Under the pieces are notes generated by a model, which saw only the letters and a program-made list of their open reading frames with translations, had not been told where the DNA came from and made no database searches. A stretch of 64,000 nucleotides of DNA from assembly GCA_040772065.1 (NCBI GenBank), contig JAXGYX010000001.1, positions 1,426,001-1,490,000 of the forward strand, read 5' to 3'. The DNA is from JAXGYX01 sp040772065. GTDB taxonomy: Bacteria; Bacillota; Clostridia; Saccharofermentanales; Fastidiosipilaceae. Positions 26,859 through 35,334 of the stretch are shown in pieces; position 1 is the first letter of the stretch; each line of letters starts with the position of its first letter. The position numbers and the translations under genes were made by a program.

Positions 26859-28824
26859 GCAGTTCCTCTCCTATTTTGACCGATTTGTCCGCTATGACAC
26901 CATCCAGCATCGTCAAATTATGAGTGTCCGGTTTACGATTCACATTGGACGAGATGGTCACTTTCACATCACATTTCGTTAAAAAATTGAAAAAATGGCG
27001 CTGAATCTCCATATCCGTCATCGGGGAAGTGAAAGTAATGACCATGCGGTCGGCAAAGCTGACCGAACAAAACTGCGGACGCCGCACACTGGTCAGCACA
27101 CTAAATTGATAAATATAGTCGCTCATCGCCGGATCCACTTTGATTTTGCCGACATTCGACACCGCGGCCGTGATGTTTCGATCCGACAGGCGGTGCGCGA
27201 GGCGCAACACATAGTCTTTAACATTGATTGGCACAAGGCGAACAATTGGGTTGCGGCTGAGCGCGGACTGCTTTTTCAGCAGTCGTTTCAAGCTGTCCGG
27301 TTGCAATTCACGTTCAAATTGTCGTTTTACTTCCTCGACCAGGTTCTCAAAAACCGGAACCTGACGCCAATAATAGGTGATCAGGATCGTCGCAAAAAAA
27401 TTGCGTGCGGTCAGAGAGGGAAAACGTTGACGAAGGTCGACCGGCACGGAGACTGTGATCGGATGGCGTGACTGTCCACCCGGTATGTCCATACCGATCG
27501 AGTAAATGAACAGCGCGACCTGGAAAACGGTCAGTGTCACATCGTATCGGTGAGCCAGATCCAACATTTGTTGAAGCGGCATGCAGCCCTCCAGCACCGA
27601 CATGCGATTGTTTTCTTCCGTCCGACCTTTGATACGATAGGCTTTGGGCAAACGCTTCTTTTCAGGCGAAGTGGAGATTTCATCAAGCTCTTTAAGTGCC
27701 TCATCCTCTTCCTCCGATTCATCGGCCGAAACTGAATCCGCGGTTTCCGATTCAAATTCCTGTCGAAGGATGGCCGCGTTTAAATCAGGCGCGGCACGTA
27801 AATCGCCCGACAAGTCATCCAGCTCGGAAATGGACGCCAATTCCACGCTCTCATCCGGCAGCAAGAATGCCTCCTGCCTCGCATCGTCAGTAAGAGCGCT
27901 CCGGAGCTCTGATAATGCGAGTTCTTCGCCTCGCTGTCCACCCGATTGATTCGCCTCCCGCTCCAATGCCTTCCGGGGCGACGAATTAGCTTTCACCCTC
28001 TCCGGATCCATGTCCAAATCGACCAGCAATTCGCGGCATTCTTCTCCTACACAGAGCGAATCTAAACTAGCTTCGCTGTCAGCTTTCTTACCGATGGAAT
28101 CAAGCGGCTGATCCGCATCAGCCACCGGAGGCGTCGCCTTGTGCGGTGGCAGACTCATGGCCTTTATTTTCCCACCACGAAATTGCAACCAATTCCAATT
28201 TTCCCCCTTCTTGTCATACGGGCTTTTCTCCAATCGGGTGAGATCCGCCGCGTCACGCCCATTTCCCGCCGCCTTTTGCGGCGACTCACGGCCCGAAAAC
28301 TGGCTGTATCCATCCGCCATTTTTTCGGCGAGCGAGCCTTGTATGGGCATCACAATATTCATGCGCTGCAAATGCGGATAACGCAGCAGCAAATAATAAT
28401 GAATCAACACTTGAAAAAACCAAATTCCGCCGGTGCCATCCGCCAGGGCGTGAAACACCTCTAAACTGACACGTCGCCGATAATACATGACCCTAAACAA
28501 CAGATTGCGTTCTTCGTGCACATATAAAGGCGCGCAGACCGGCGTCTGCTCTTTTGTCACAATCGGATCAATATTCTCTTCTTCGAGGTAATACCAAAAA
28601 ATCCCTCTCCGCATCACAGAGCTATAGTGGGGAAACACCTTTATCGTCTGGTCCAGCGCTTCTTGCAGCACGGCGGGGTCCACATCGTCTTTTAACTCAC
28701 AAGACAAACGAAACACTTTCGTATCTTTATTATTAGAAGTCGCCGGAAAAATTTTGGAAGCGTTATCCAGACGCACCCAGTCTTTTCTCGATTTATCCTT
28801 CACTGGCAACGCTCGCTTTCTCAA
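26842..28824 (-). CDS. Condensation-domain-like acyltransferase (alcohol acetyltransferase family) with acidic insert
   Basis: The fold is that of chloramphenicol-acetyltransferase-like or condensation enzymes: RLDNASKIFP near the start, the catalytic HxxxDG motif as H125-ALA-D129-G130, and PVDLRQRFPSLTARNF (near 461) in the second lobe. Relatives are annotated as alcohol acetyltransferases. At 660 residues it is longer than usual because about 160 acidic, low-complexity residues (roughly 225-385) are inserted between the lobes. The annotated start is a TTG at 28824; the true start may be slightly downstream, as no ribosome binding site is convincing. It follows the hydrolase gene by 18 bp. 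Confidence 0.7.
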   Translation of the reverse strand: MRKRALPVKDKSRKDWVRLDNASKIFPATSNNKDTKVFRLSCELKDDVDPAVLQEALDQTIKVFPHYSSVMRRGIFWYYLEEENIDPIVTKEQTPVCAPLYVHEERNLLFRVMYYRRRVSLEVFHALADGTGGIWFFQVLIHYYLLLRYPHLQRMNIVMPIQGSLAEKMADGYSQFSGRESPQKAAGNGRDAADLTRLEKSPYDKKGENWNWLQFRGGKIKAMSLPPHKATPPVADADQPLDSIGKKADSEASLDSLCVGEECRELLVDLDMDPERVKANSSPRKALEREANQSGGQRGEELALSELRSALTDDARQEAFLLPDESVELASISELDDLSGDLRAAPDLNAAILRQEFESETADSVSADESEEEDEALKELDEISTSPEKKRLPKAYRIKGRTEENNRMSVLEGCMPLQQMLDLAHRYDVTLTVFQVALFIYSIGMDIPGGQSRHPITVSVPVDLRQRFPSLTARNFFATILITYYWRQVPVFENLVEEVKRQFERELQPDSLKRLLKKQSALSRNPIVRLVPINVKDYVLRLAHRLSDRNITAAVSNVGKIKVDPAMSDYIYQFSVLTSVRRPQFCSVSFADRMVITFTSPMTDMEIQRHFFNFLTKCDVKVTISSNVNRKPDTHNLTMLDGVIADKSVKIGEELHAEIL

Positions 28825-28842
28825 TCACTCAATCGCATCACG

Positions 28843-29757
28843 TCAAAGTGACGTTTCAAAAAACTGATTTATGATTTGATAACATTCTACTACATGTTCA
28901 TGGAACTTAGGATAGGAAATGAATCCATGGACCGCATCACGCACGCAGACAGTCTTGACTTTTACATCCTGTAGCGCAAGTTTCGCCGCGTAGGCGGTGC
29001 CTTCATCGCGCAAAGGATCAAACTCCGCCGTAATCACCAAAGTGCTTGGCTGGCCTTTCACATCGACCGCCAGCAAGGGAGCGGCGAGCGGGTTGTCGCG
29101 GTCCTCATCATGGGGCAAATAAAGATCCATGTATTCTCTGACGGTCTTTGCGCTTAGACCGTATCCGGAGCCATTCTCATGAATGGAGCGGAACAGCACA
29201 TCATCTGAATGATCATTGTTTGTGGCGGGGTACAACAGAATCTGCCGAAGCGGCACAATTCGGCCTTGTTGCGCGGATTTGAGAGAGACCGCCGCGGCCA
29301 GGTTCGCGCCGGCGCTGTCACCGATCAATGTGATGTCCGACGCCGCGCAGTTCATAAACTCCGGATGTTCCGACAGTACGCGCCAAACATAGTAACAATC
29401 CTCCAAACCATTGGGAAACGGAAATTCCGGCGCGAGGCGGTAGTCAACTGAGACGACACGGCGACCAGTCTGATTGGCCATGTTCGCGCAGATATTTGTG
29501 TATGACTCGATGTCGCCGATCACCCAACCACCGCCGTGGAAAAATAGCAACACTCCGGGCCCTTCGCTTTCCTCCGGAGAAAAGATACGTACCGGGATTT
29601 CTCTGTTTTTCACCAGAATCTTAAAATCGGCGAAACGGTAGCCCGGAAGCGTCGGCGTGACCGCACGTTTGATTCGGCGAACCAAGCGATAGTCTTCCGT
29701 CATGTCCGGTTGTAGAAATGAAAAAACCCGATAGAAAACGCGTTTAATGATGTTCAC
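28843..29757 (-). CDS. Alpha/beta-hydrolase, hormone-sensitive-lipase family
   Basis: The oxyanion-hole motif FFHGGGWVIGD and the nucleophile elbow LIGDSAGANLAA identify the HSL/carboxylesterase group; the acid and histidine lie in TAEFDPLRDEG and DAVHGFI. It is likely cytoplasmic and acts on short-chain esters. The start is a GTG at 29757 five bases after AGGAG, giving a 4-bp GTGA overlap with the SDR stop codon. It is translationally coupled to the SDR and followed by the acyltransferase. Confidence 0.87.
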   Translation of the reverse strand: MNIIKRVFYRVFSFLQPDMTEDYRLVRRIKRAVTPTLPGYRFADFKILVKNREIPVRIFSPEESEGPGVLLFFHGGGWVIGDIESYTNICANMANQTGRRVVSVDYRLAPEFPFPNGLEDCYYVWRVLSEHPEFMNCAASDITLIGDSAGANLAAAVSLKSAQQGRIVPLRQILLYPATNNDHSDDVLFRSIHENGSGYGLSAKTVREYMDLYLPHDEDRDNPLAAPLLAVDVKGQPSTLVITAEFDPLRDEGTAYAAKLALQDVKVKTVCVRDAVHGFISYPKFHEHVVECYQIINQFFETSL

Positions 29758-30557
29758 GAGGTCTCCTGACCATCCTTTTGGCAGAGCAACGGTTTTTGAA
29801 TGCGAGCAACAAAGTGAGCGCTCCACGAACCCGGTATCAATTTAGAGAAAAAAATCGCAAGCTTGTTTTTCAAACCGGGAATCAGAAGTGTTTTCCGCTT
29901 TATTAACCGCGGACAGGCATAACTCGCCACTTTTTCCGGAGACATCGCACCGGCCAAATCCTTTTTACCACAAGCTTGGGAAAAACGGGTGGCCACCGAG
30001 CCCGGGCAAAGAATTGACACTGTCACACCGGTTTCTTTGAGCTCATTCGCGAGCGCCAAAGAAAATGAATGGACGTAAGCCTTTGATGCGTAATACACCG
30101 ATGTGTAAGGACCGGGTTGAAAAGCTCCGGTGGAGGACAGTTGTAAGATCCGTCCTCGCCGCGCGAGAAGATCCGGCAGACACAGATAGGTCAAACGGGT
30201 GAGCGTCGCGATGTTAAGCCGGATCACATCCTCATGAGAATCGAGGGACACATCCAGAAACTTCCCGGCGGCGCCCAGTCCGGCGTTGTTGACCAGAATC
30301 GACACTTGATGTCCGGCCCCGCGCACGCTGTCGAGCAGCTGATCCGCTCCATCAGGCGCGGACAGATCACAAGGAAACACATGCGTGCGGACGCCCACCA
30401 AGCTCAGTTCATCTTTTAAGAAATTGAGGCGATCGACCGAGCGGGCCGCCAACAGCAAGGTGTCCGCCGAACGGTTCGCGGCGAACCAGCGTGCGATCTC
30501 ACGTCCGATACCTGAGCTTGCACCCGTGATCAACACAGTCTCGGTTCCCCGCTCCAT
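29754..30557 (-). CDS. Short-chain dehydrogenase/reductase
   Basis: The 267-residue protein has the classical SDR motifs: TGASSGIGREIA (nucleotide binding), NNAGLG, and the catalytic Ser and YASK in LSSTGAFQPGPYTSVYYASK. The substrate is not known; the family includes acyl and steroid reductases. The ATG at 30557 follows AAGGAG. It is the second gene of the arsR-SDR-hydrolase-acyltransferase-DUF6320 run. Confidence 0.88.
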   Translation of the reverse strand: MERGTETVLITGASSGIGREIARWFAANRSADTLLLAARSVDRLNFLKDELSLVGVRTHVFPCDLSAPDGADQLLDSVRGAGHQVSILVNNAGLGAAGKFLDVSLDSHEDVIRLNIATLTRLTYLCLPDLLARRGRILQLSSTGAFQPGPYTSVYYASKAYVHSFSLALANELKETGVTVSILCPGSVATRFSQACGKKDLAGAMSPEKVASYACPRLIKRKTLLIPGLKNKLAIFFSKLIPGSWSAHFVARIQKPLLCQKDGQETS

Positions 30558-30585
30558 ATCATCTCCTTTATCCTTCCTCAACATG

Positions 30586-30888
30586 CTACTCACACCACTT
30601 CAACATATCCACGACCAAATCTTGCATCTCATGAAAGATATCCGTACAAATAGAATAATAGACCGATCGGCCCTCCTTACGGCTGACAACCAATCCACTC
30701 TCATTCAAGTATTTCATATGATGAGACAGCGTCGGCTGACTGATATTCAGCAATTGCAACAATTCACGGGCGCACATCTCTTTAGCGCACAGATTAAAAA
30801 TGATCTTCAAGCGATTTCGATCGCTGAGCGCTTTAAATACAGTTTCATATTCCATCCATTTTTTTTCAGTTGGAGCGATCGATTCCAT
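30586..30888 (-). CDS. ArsR-family transcriptional regulator
   Basis: The 100-residue winged-helix protein contains KALSDRNRLKIIFNL, the recognition helix region ISQPTLSHHMKYLNESGLV and the wing RKEGRSVYYSI. Cysteines in LCAKEMCARELL lie at the position used for metal or thiol sensing in some relatives, but a full metal site is not evident. It heads the SDR/hydrolase/acyltransferase operon and probably regulates it. Confidence 0.88.
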   Translation of the reverse strand: MESIAPTEKKWMEYETVFKALSDRNRLKIIFNLCAKEMCARELLQLLNISQPTLSHHMKYLNESGLVVSRKEGRSVYYSICTDIFHEMQDLVVDMLKWCE

Positions 30889-30904
30889 AATTGTCTATCC
30901 TTAA

Positions 30905-31078
30905 TTAATATTCCACATGACCGACCGTTTCATCATTCCGGCGAAAATCGCGCGCATACAGACTTTCAACCACCGGCAAATCTCTCCAGCGTGGACCGTC
31001 CAAAGGTGATTGCTCTTTACGATCAAAGAGTAAAACATTGACTGTCAACTCGTCAACATTTCTCGCGTCAATCGACAT
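30905..31078 (-). CDS. Possible small protein (57 aa) upstream of arsR
   Basis: An ATG at 31078 opens a 57-codon frame ending 16 bp before arsR, rich in charged residues (IDARNVDELTVNVLLFDRK, WRDLPVVESLYARDF). It matches no family I recognise, and the ribosome binding site is weak. A stop codon directly precedes the ATG. It could be a real leader peptide gene, a gene remnant, or chance. Confidence 0.35.
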   Translation of the reverse strand: MSIDARNVDELTVNVLLFDRKEQSPLDGPRWRDLPVVESLYARDFRRNDETVGHVEY

Positions 31079-31252
31079 TTATGGCAGTTTTTTCTGTTTC
31101 CCCTCAGTGCGGTCATGGGCGCCCGGCCCTTTGGTGGTCGGATCTTCGTTCCATCAATCAGCAACCCGGACACAAGACCGAAAGCGATCAATTTTCGCAA
31201 AAGCGCGGCCAACCGGTGGCCGCGCTGAACACCTCATGGGCGGAGCGTATCG
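31079..31252. other. Spacer between arsR region and glgB
   Basis: Apart from the glgB terminator at 31202-31226 nothing convincing is seen. Together with the small open frame at 30905-31078 this is a 364-bp stretch with no confident gene. Confidence 0.5.
31202..31226 (-). terminator. Terminator after glgB
   Basis: AGCGCGGCCA and TGGCCGCGCT form a perfect 10-bp stem with a 5-nt loop, followed on the minus strand by TTTT. Confidence 0.75.
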
Positions 31253-33133
31253 CTAGCGAGCAGCGACGGCGCCTTCGGCCGAATGTCGACGCTGTTGACC
31301 CGGACGCGGCTTAACTTCAAGAATCATACTCGAAAAAGCCGGTACACTCACTTCAAGCTGATGGGTAAAGTCACCCAACGCCTTTTTCTTTGTTGAGATC
31401 ACCGTTTTTGATTCTTTTGTCCCACCTCCGAAACGTTGCCAATCGCTGTGCAGGATCAGCTCCGCCGAAGCGGCCCGGTCATATCCAAAAACAAACGACT
31501 CCAACGGCCGATCATTCAAGTTCATGATGATGATGAGGCGTTGGGTCTCGTTGACCCGTTCATAGACATAAGCGCAGACATCACCGCGGTCGATCTCCAG
31601 CCAACGAAACGATTTCTCGGCATATTCGCTGTCGTGCAAAGCCGGCGATTCGGTATAAAGTTTACCTAGTTCCTGAAAATATCGATAAAATGAATCGTGT
31701 ATAGGATAATCGAGCAACATCCAATCACACTCTTGTCCTTCATCCCATTCTCGCAACTGGCCCAGCTCGTTACCCATGAAGTTCAATTTTTTACCCGGAT
31801 GAGTGAACATATATGTATAGAGCGCACGCCCTTGAGGGAATTTGTCTTCATAATCCCCATTCATTTTTTGTAAAATAGTCGCTTTCCCATGGACGACCTC
31901 ATCGTGTGAAAATGGCAAAAGATAGTTTTCGTTATAAAAATACATCATTGAGAAAGACAACTTATGGTAATGCACCCTTCGCTCATGCGCCGGTCGGCGG
32001 AAAAAATCCAGAGTGTCATTCATCCAGCCCATGTCCCATTTGTAATCAAAACCCAGACCACCATATTTAGTTGGAGCGGTCACCTTCAAAAAGTTCGAAG
32101 AGTCCTCCGCCATCAGAATCGAAGTCGGATGAAGCTTTTGTAGACCATCGTTCATGTTTTGCACAAACTGCACGCCACCTTCATTCACGCCTCGGGTGGC
32201 ATCTCCTTGCCAATACAAAACATTGCTGATCGCGTCCATCCGCAGGCCATCCGCATGAAACTCCGTCAACCAGTAGTTAGCCGACGACTGCAGGAAAGAC
32301 CGCACCTCGCCACGGAAGAAATTAAAATTATGGCTGCCCCACTCACTGTAGCCGGTATCATCCGCCGGATACTCATAAAGAGCGGTCCCGTCAAACTTTG
32401 CCAGACCATAATCATCCAGGGCGAAATGAACCGGGACGAAGTCGAAGATAACACCGATACCGGCGTTGTGACAGCGGTCAACGAACTCTTTCAACTGGGC
32501 GGGCGTGCCATAACGAGAGGTAGGGGCGAAGAAACCGCTCAGTTGGTATCCCCAGGAGACATCACTGGGATGTTCCATAATCGGCATAACCTCGACATGA
32601 GTGAAATGGTTTTCTTTCAAATACGGAATCAACCGCTCAGCGATTTGCGCGTAATTAAACCAGCCGTTTTCATCATCCGGGTTGGTTCTCCATGAGCCCA
32701 TGTGTATCTCATAGATATTCAAAGGCATGTCATAGCGCTTGCTCCGCTTCCGCATCCATTCCCGGTCGGTAAATTTGTAATTATCCGGGTCGACAATGAC
32801 GGCCGCGCTCTCCGGGCGCAGTTGCATTTGTAGCGCGTACGGATCGGTGTGGTCACAATTCCATCCTTCTTTGGAGAAAACTTTATACTTGTAGCGCATG
32901 CCGACACGCGCCTCGGGAACAAGGCAGGCCAAAACGCCTCCCGTCCCCTGCCATTCCATGATATGCATTCCGGGTGTCCAGTCATTGAAATCACCGATCA
33001 GATCAATGCGCTCAGCCGACGGAGCATAGACGCGAAATTCCACTCCACGCGCGATTCCATCCTCATAAACCGGTTTCGCTCCGAAATACTGATAGGCGTC
33101 AAACATTTCACCAGTATAAAAAGATTGATCCAT
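31253..33133 (-). CDS. glgB: 1,4-alpha-glucan branching enzyme GlgB
   Basis: The 626-residue enzyme begins with a CBM48 domain (EFRVYAPSAERIDLIGDFND) and carries the GH13 motifs of branching enzymes: DFVPVHFALDD, GLRMDAISNVLYW (nucleophile), LMAEDSSNF (acid) and LPFSHDEVVHGK. It introduces alpha-1,6 branches in glycogen and so complements GlgX encoded at 20518-22665. The start at 33133 follows AAGGAG; a longer frame is open upstream but lacks a ribosome binding site. The palindrome TGTGGACCACA lies about 100 bp upstream. Confidence 0.92.
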   Translation of the reverse strand: MDQSFYTGEMFDAYQYFGAKPVYEDGIARGVEFRVYAPSAERIDLIGDFNDWTPGMHIMEWQGTGGVLACLVPEARVGMRYKYKVFSKEGWNCDHTDPYALQMQLRPESAAVIVDPDNYKFTDREWMRKRSKRYDMPLNIYEIHMGSWRTNPDDENGWFNYAQIAERLIPYLKENHFTHVEVMPIMEHPSDVSWGYQLSGFFAPTSRYGTPAQLKEFVDRCHNAGIGVIFDFVPVHFALDDYGLAKFDGTALYEYPADDTGYSEWGSHNFNFFRGEVRSFLQSSANYWLTEFHADGLRMDAISNVLYWQGDATRGVNEGGVQFVQNMNDGLQKLHPTSILMAEDSSNFLKVTAPTKYGGLGFDYKWDMGWMNDTLDFFRRPAHERRVHYHKLSFSMMYFYNENYLLPFSHDEVVHGKATILQKMNGDYEDKFPQGRALYTYMFTHPGKKLNFMGNELGQLREWDEGQECDWMLLDYPIHDSFYRYFQELGKLYTESPALHDSEYAEKSFRWLEIDRGDVCAYVYERVNETQRLIIIMNLNDRPLESFVFGYDRAASAELILHSDWQRFGGGTKESKTVISTKKKALGDFTHQLEVSVPAFSSMILEVKPRPGQQRRHSAEGAVAAR

Positions 33134-33229
33134 AAAACGCTCCTTATTAAAAAAATTCATACCTGAACCTAAGGATATCAAAAACGCAACTTTAAATGTT
33201 AGTTTGACGGTAACTATCTGTTTCGTTTG

Positions 33230-33240
33230 TGTGGACCACA
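33230..33240. promoter_or_regulatory. Candidate operator palindrome upstream of glgB
   Basis: TGTGGACCACA, perfect 5+1+5 dyad in a T/A-rich context. The identical 11-mer occurs in the hisS-mutY intergenic region at 55403-55413. The cognate regulator is unknown. Confidence 0.4.
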
Positions 33241-33247
33241 AACAAAA

Positions 33248-33299
33248 GCTCCTCCTTGAGTGGGCGTCGCCCCGGCGGCGCTGCCTACTTAGGAGGAGC
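33248..33299 (-). terminator. Long hairpin terminator after the YusW-like lipoprotein gene
   Basis: GCTCCTCC pairs with GGAGGAGC around an inner GC-rich hairpin; on the minus strand it is followed by TTTTGTTTG. Confidence 0.75.
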
Positions 33300-33389
33300 C
33301 CGGTATCTCCATAAAATATTTGTCTTTTACCTCACGAGTGAAAACATTTGAGACAGAATATTAATCTGTGGCCCCGCTCTTACGAACGA

Positions 33390-34274
33390 TCATTTCACAT
33401 CATGTTTGACCTTGATCGTCTCCCCATTTGAATACTCGATTTCACAATCCCATTCTCGGATATCCGCTTCGTCCAGCTCAAGAACAGCAATACATTGCGC
33501 CTTCACCTCGCCGATGGAGCGTTCCGGCTCGATGGTCATAGACGAAAGAACATACTCGATCTCCTGACGAGCCTCTGCTCCACGCAGTCGCACGCCGTCG
33601 CCATATTCGATCTCAAAGTCCAAGTCATCCACATCATAGTCATATTCCCATTCCTGACCGGATCGAAATTTGATGTCCATCTCAAATTTATTGATCGTGC
33701 CCGCTCGCTCCCCCACACCGACCTGATACTTGAAACCGATCTCCACACCTTCAGACAGCTCGATTTCAAAGTCAATCTCTTTCAACATCTCGGGAGGGAT
33801 CCGCAGATGTTCTAAAATTTGACTGACCATGGCCGCAATTGGTTGGTCCAAATCGATTTTCAGGACTGACAACAGTGCTTCGATCGTTTGCGTGGCCTCC
33901 TCACCTTCAATGACCTTCTTGCCACCATTTTCAGATTCAACTTTTGCCGTTTTGGCGGTTCGATCCAGCTCGTATTCCAGTTCCTCACCATTGATCAGCT
34001 CAATCTCCAGATCCAACTCCCTGACCGCCTCCGCGTGGTAGACGAAGCCTTGATCGTTGTCCTGCTTGGACGTGGACAAAGTTTTATTTTGTGTCCGTTC
34101 GACCGTTGTCTGCTGAGTTTGGCTATCCCGTTGTTCTTCGGTGACACTCTCGGTTGGCGCGCTCGTCACGATCGGGGACTGTTGTAGCGCGCTGTTGTCC
34201 ACATCCGCTGATCCGCAACCGGTCACGGTCATGATTGCAAAAACTAGCAAAGCGGTTAATGCGCTTCGTTTCAC
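33390..34274 (-). CDS. Lipoprotein with repeated YusW-like domains
   Basis: The GTG at 34274 starts a lipoprotein signal (hydrophobic stretch then TVTGC lipobox), followed by a Thr/Gln/Ser-rich linker. The body contains two full and one partial copy of an alternating unit starting EIELxxGxExxY-like and ending LSxxxI (LEIELINGEELEYELDR, FEIELSEGVEIGFKYQV, CEIEYSNGETIKVKHD), as in YusW-like proteins of unknown function. It is anchored outside the membrane. The reading frame is open further upstream but that part lies antiparallel in the zupT region and has no start signal. Confidence 0.68.
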   Translation of the reverse strand: MKRSALTALLVFAIMTVTGCGSADVDNSALQQSPIVTSAPTESVTEEQRDSQTQQTTVERTQNKTLSTSKQDNDQGFVYHAEAVRELDLEIELINGEELEYELDRTAKTAKVESENGGKKVIEGEEATQTIEALLSVLKIDLDQPIAAMVSQILEHLRIPPEMLKEIDFEIELSEGVEIGFKYQVGVGERAGTINKFEMDIKFRSGQEWEYDYDVDDLDFEIEYGDGVRLRGAEARQEIEYVLSSMTIEPERSIGEVKAQCIAVLELDEADIREWDCEIEYSNGETIKVKHDVK

Positions 34275-34354
34275 TGTCTCCACACCCCTTTCAGCCGGGT
34301 CAGCTTTACAGCCAACATAATCAAACTGTGGCGACTTGTTCCCGCAGTCGTCAA

Positions 34355-35176
34355 TCAGCCCAGCAAAACCATCGAAACCGCCATCACCGCCATGCCCAAC
34401 ACCAATCCACCGATCACCAAGTGGTGATGACCATATTCTTCCGCGCTGGGCAACAATTCGTCGAGCGAGATATAAATCATAATGCCCGCGACCGCGCCGA
34501 ACACCACACCAAACAGCACATCGTTCAAGAACGGCATCAAGACAAGATAACCGACCAGGCCACCGATCGGTTCGGCCAATCCGGAGAGAAGCGAGTACCA
34601 AAACGCTTTCTTCCGACTGCCCGTCGCGTAGAAAATCGGCACCGCCACAGCGATTCCCTCCGGAATGTTATGCAGTGCAATCGCCACTGTGATCGGCAGC
34701 GCCATCGTTGGTTCGCTGACAGACGCGATGAAAGTCGCGATGCCTTCGGGGAAGTTGTGTATGCCGATCGCCAGCGCAGTGAACAAAGCGGTTCTCATCA
34801 TAGGCCCGTTCGTCGCCTTCACAGTATGGCTCAGCTCAATCTCGTCCGCGCAGCCTCCGGGCTTTTGAATTTCATGTGGGTTGTGTTCCGACGGGATCAG
34901 ACGGTCGATCACGCCGATGAAGATCATGCCGCCAAACAAAGAGGCGATCGCCGCCCACATCCCCGACCGCTCTCCCAACGCTGCGACCAACAGCTCCTGG
35001 CTGTCCACAAACAGATTGACAAATGACACATAGATCATCACTCCGGCGGAAAACCCAAGACTGGCGGTTAAAAATTTCGTATTGTCCCGTTTGCTGAACA
35101 GCGAGATAAAACCACCGATACCTGTGCTCAATCCCGCGATAGTGGTCATCAACAAAGCATATGCAACAGCTGACAT
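34355..35176 (-). CDS. zupT: ZIP-family zinc transporter ZupT
   Basis: The 273-residue protein has eight membrane helices and the ZIP metal-site helices IGIHNFPEGIATF and IALHNIPEGIAVAVP with the conserved HN(x)PEG motifs. The family imports zinc and other divalent metals. The start follows AGGAG by nine bases. A TTTCAC/GTGAAA dyad lies about 90 bp upstream and could be a regulatory site, but no promoter is certain. Confidence 0.93.
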   Translation of the reverse strand: MSAVAYALLMTTIAGLSTGIGGFISLFSKRDNTKFLTASLGFSAGVMIYVSFVNLFVDSQELLVAALGERSGMWAAIASLFGGMIFIGVIDRLIPSEHNPHEIQKPGGCADEIELSHTVKATNGPMMRTALFTALAIGIHNFPEGIATFIASVSEPTMALPITVAIALHNIPEGIAVAVPIFYATGSRKKAFWYSLLSGLAEPIGGLVGYLVLMPFLNDVLFGVVFGAVAGIMIYISLDELLPSAEEYGHHHLVIGGLVLGMAVMAVSMVLLG

Positions 35177-35263
35177 AAGTCATTTCTCCTATGTTTGATT
35201 GTCCGGTCGGCATGTCACTCCCGCGCAGGTCGCCGGCACCTCATCTATAAAAAGCATAACACA

Positions 35264-35279
35264 TTTCACTTCGGTGAAA
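35264..35279. promoter_or_regulatory. TTTCAC-TTCG-GTGAAA dyad upstream of zupT
   Basis: A 6-bp perfect inverted repeat around TTCG. It could be a short RNA hairpin or an operator near a weak TATAGA -10 box for zupT. Confidence 0.3.
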
Positions 35280-35312
35280 AGACCTGCGAGATGATTCTCA
35301 CAGGTCTTTTTG
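35279..35312 (-). terminator. Terminator after the CoA-disulfide reductase fusion gene
   Basis: An 11-bp stem, GACCTGCGAGA with TCTCACAGGTC (one G-T pair), flanked by T-runs on both strands, so it can work in both directions. Confidence 0.8.
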
Positions 35313-35334
35313 TCTTATGCCAACGCGACGAGCG

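Noticed and set aside
33390..34601. 403-codon frame extending the lipoprotein gene upstream to 34601
   Set aside because: The first 109 codons lie antisense-free but over the end of zupT, have no ribosome binding site, and precede a clear GTG plus lipoprotein signal at 34274.
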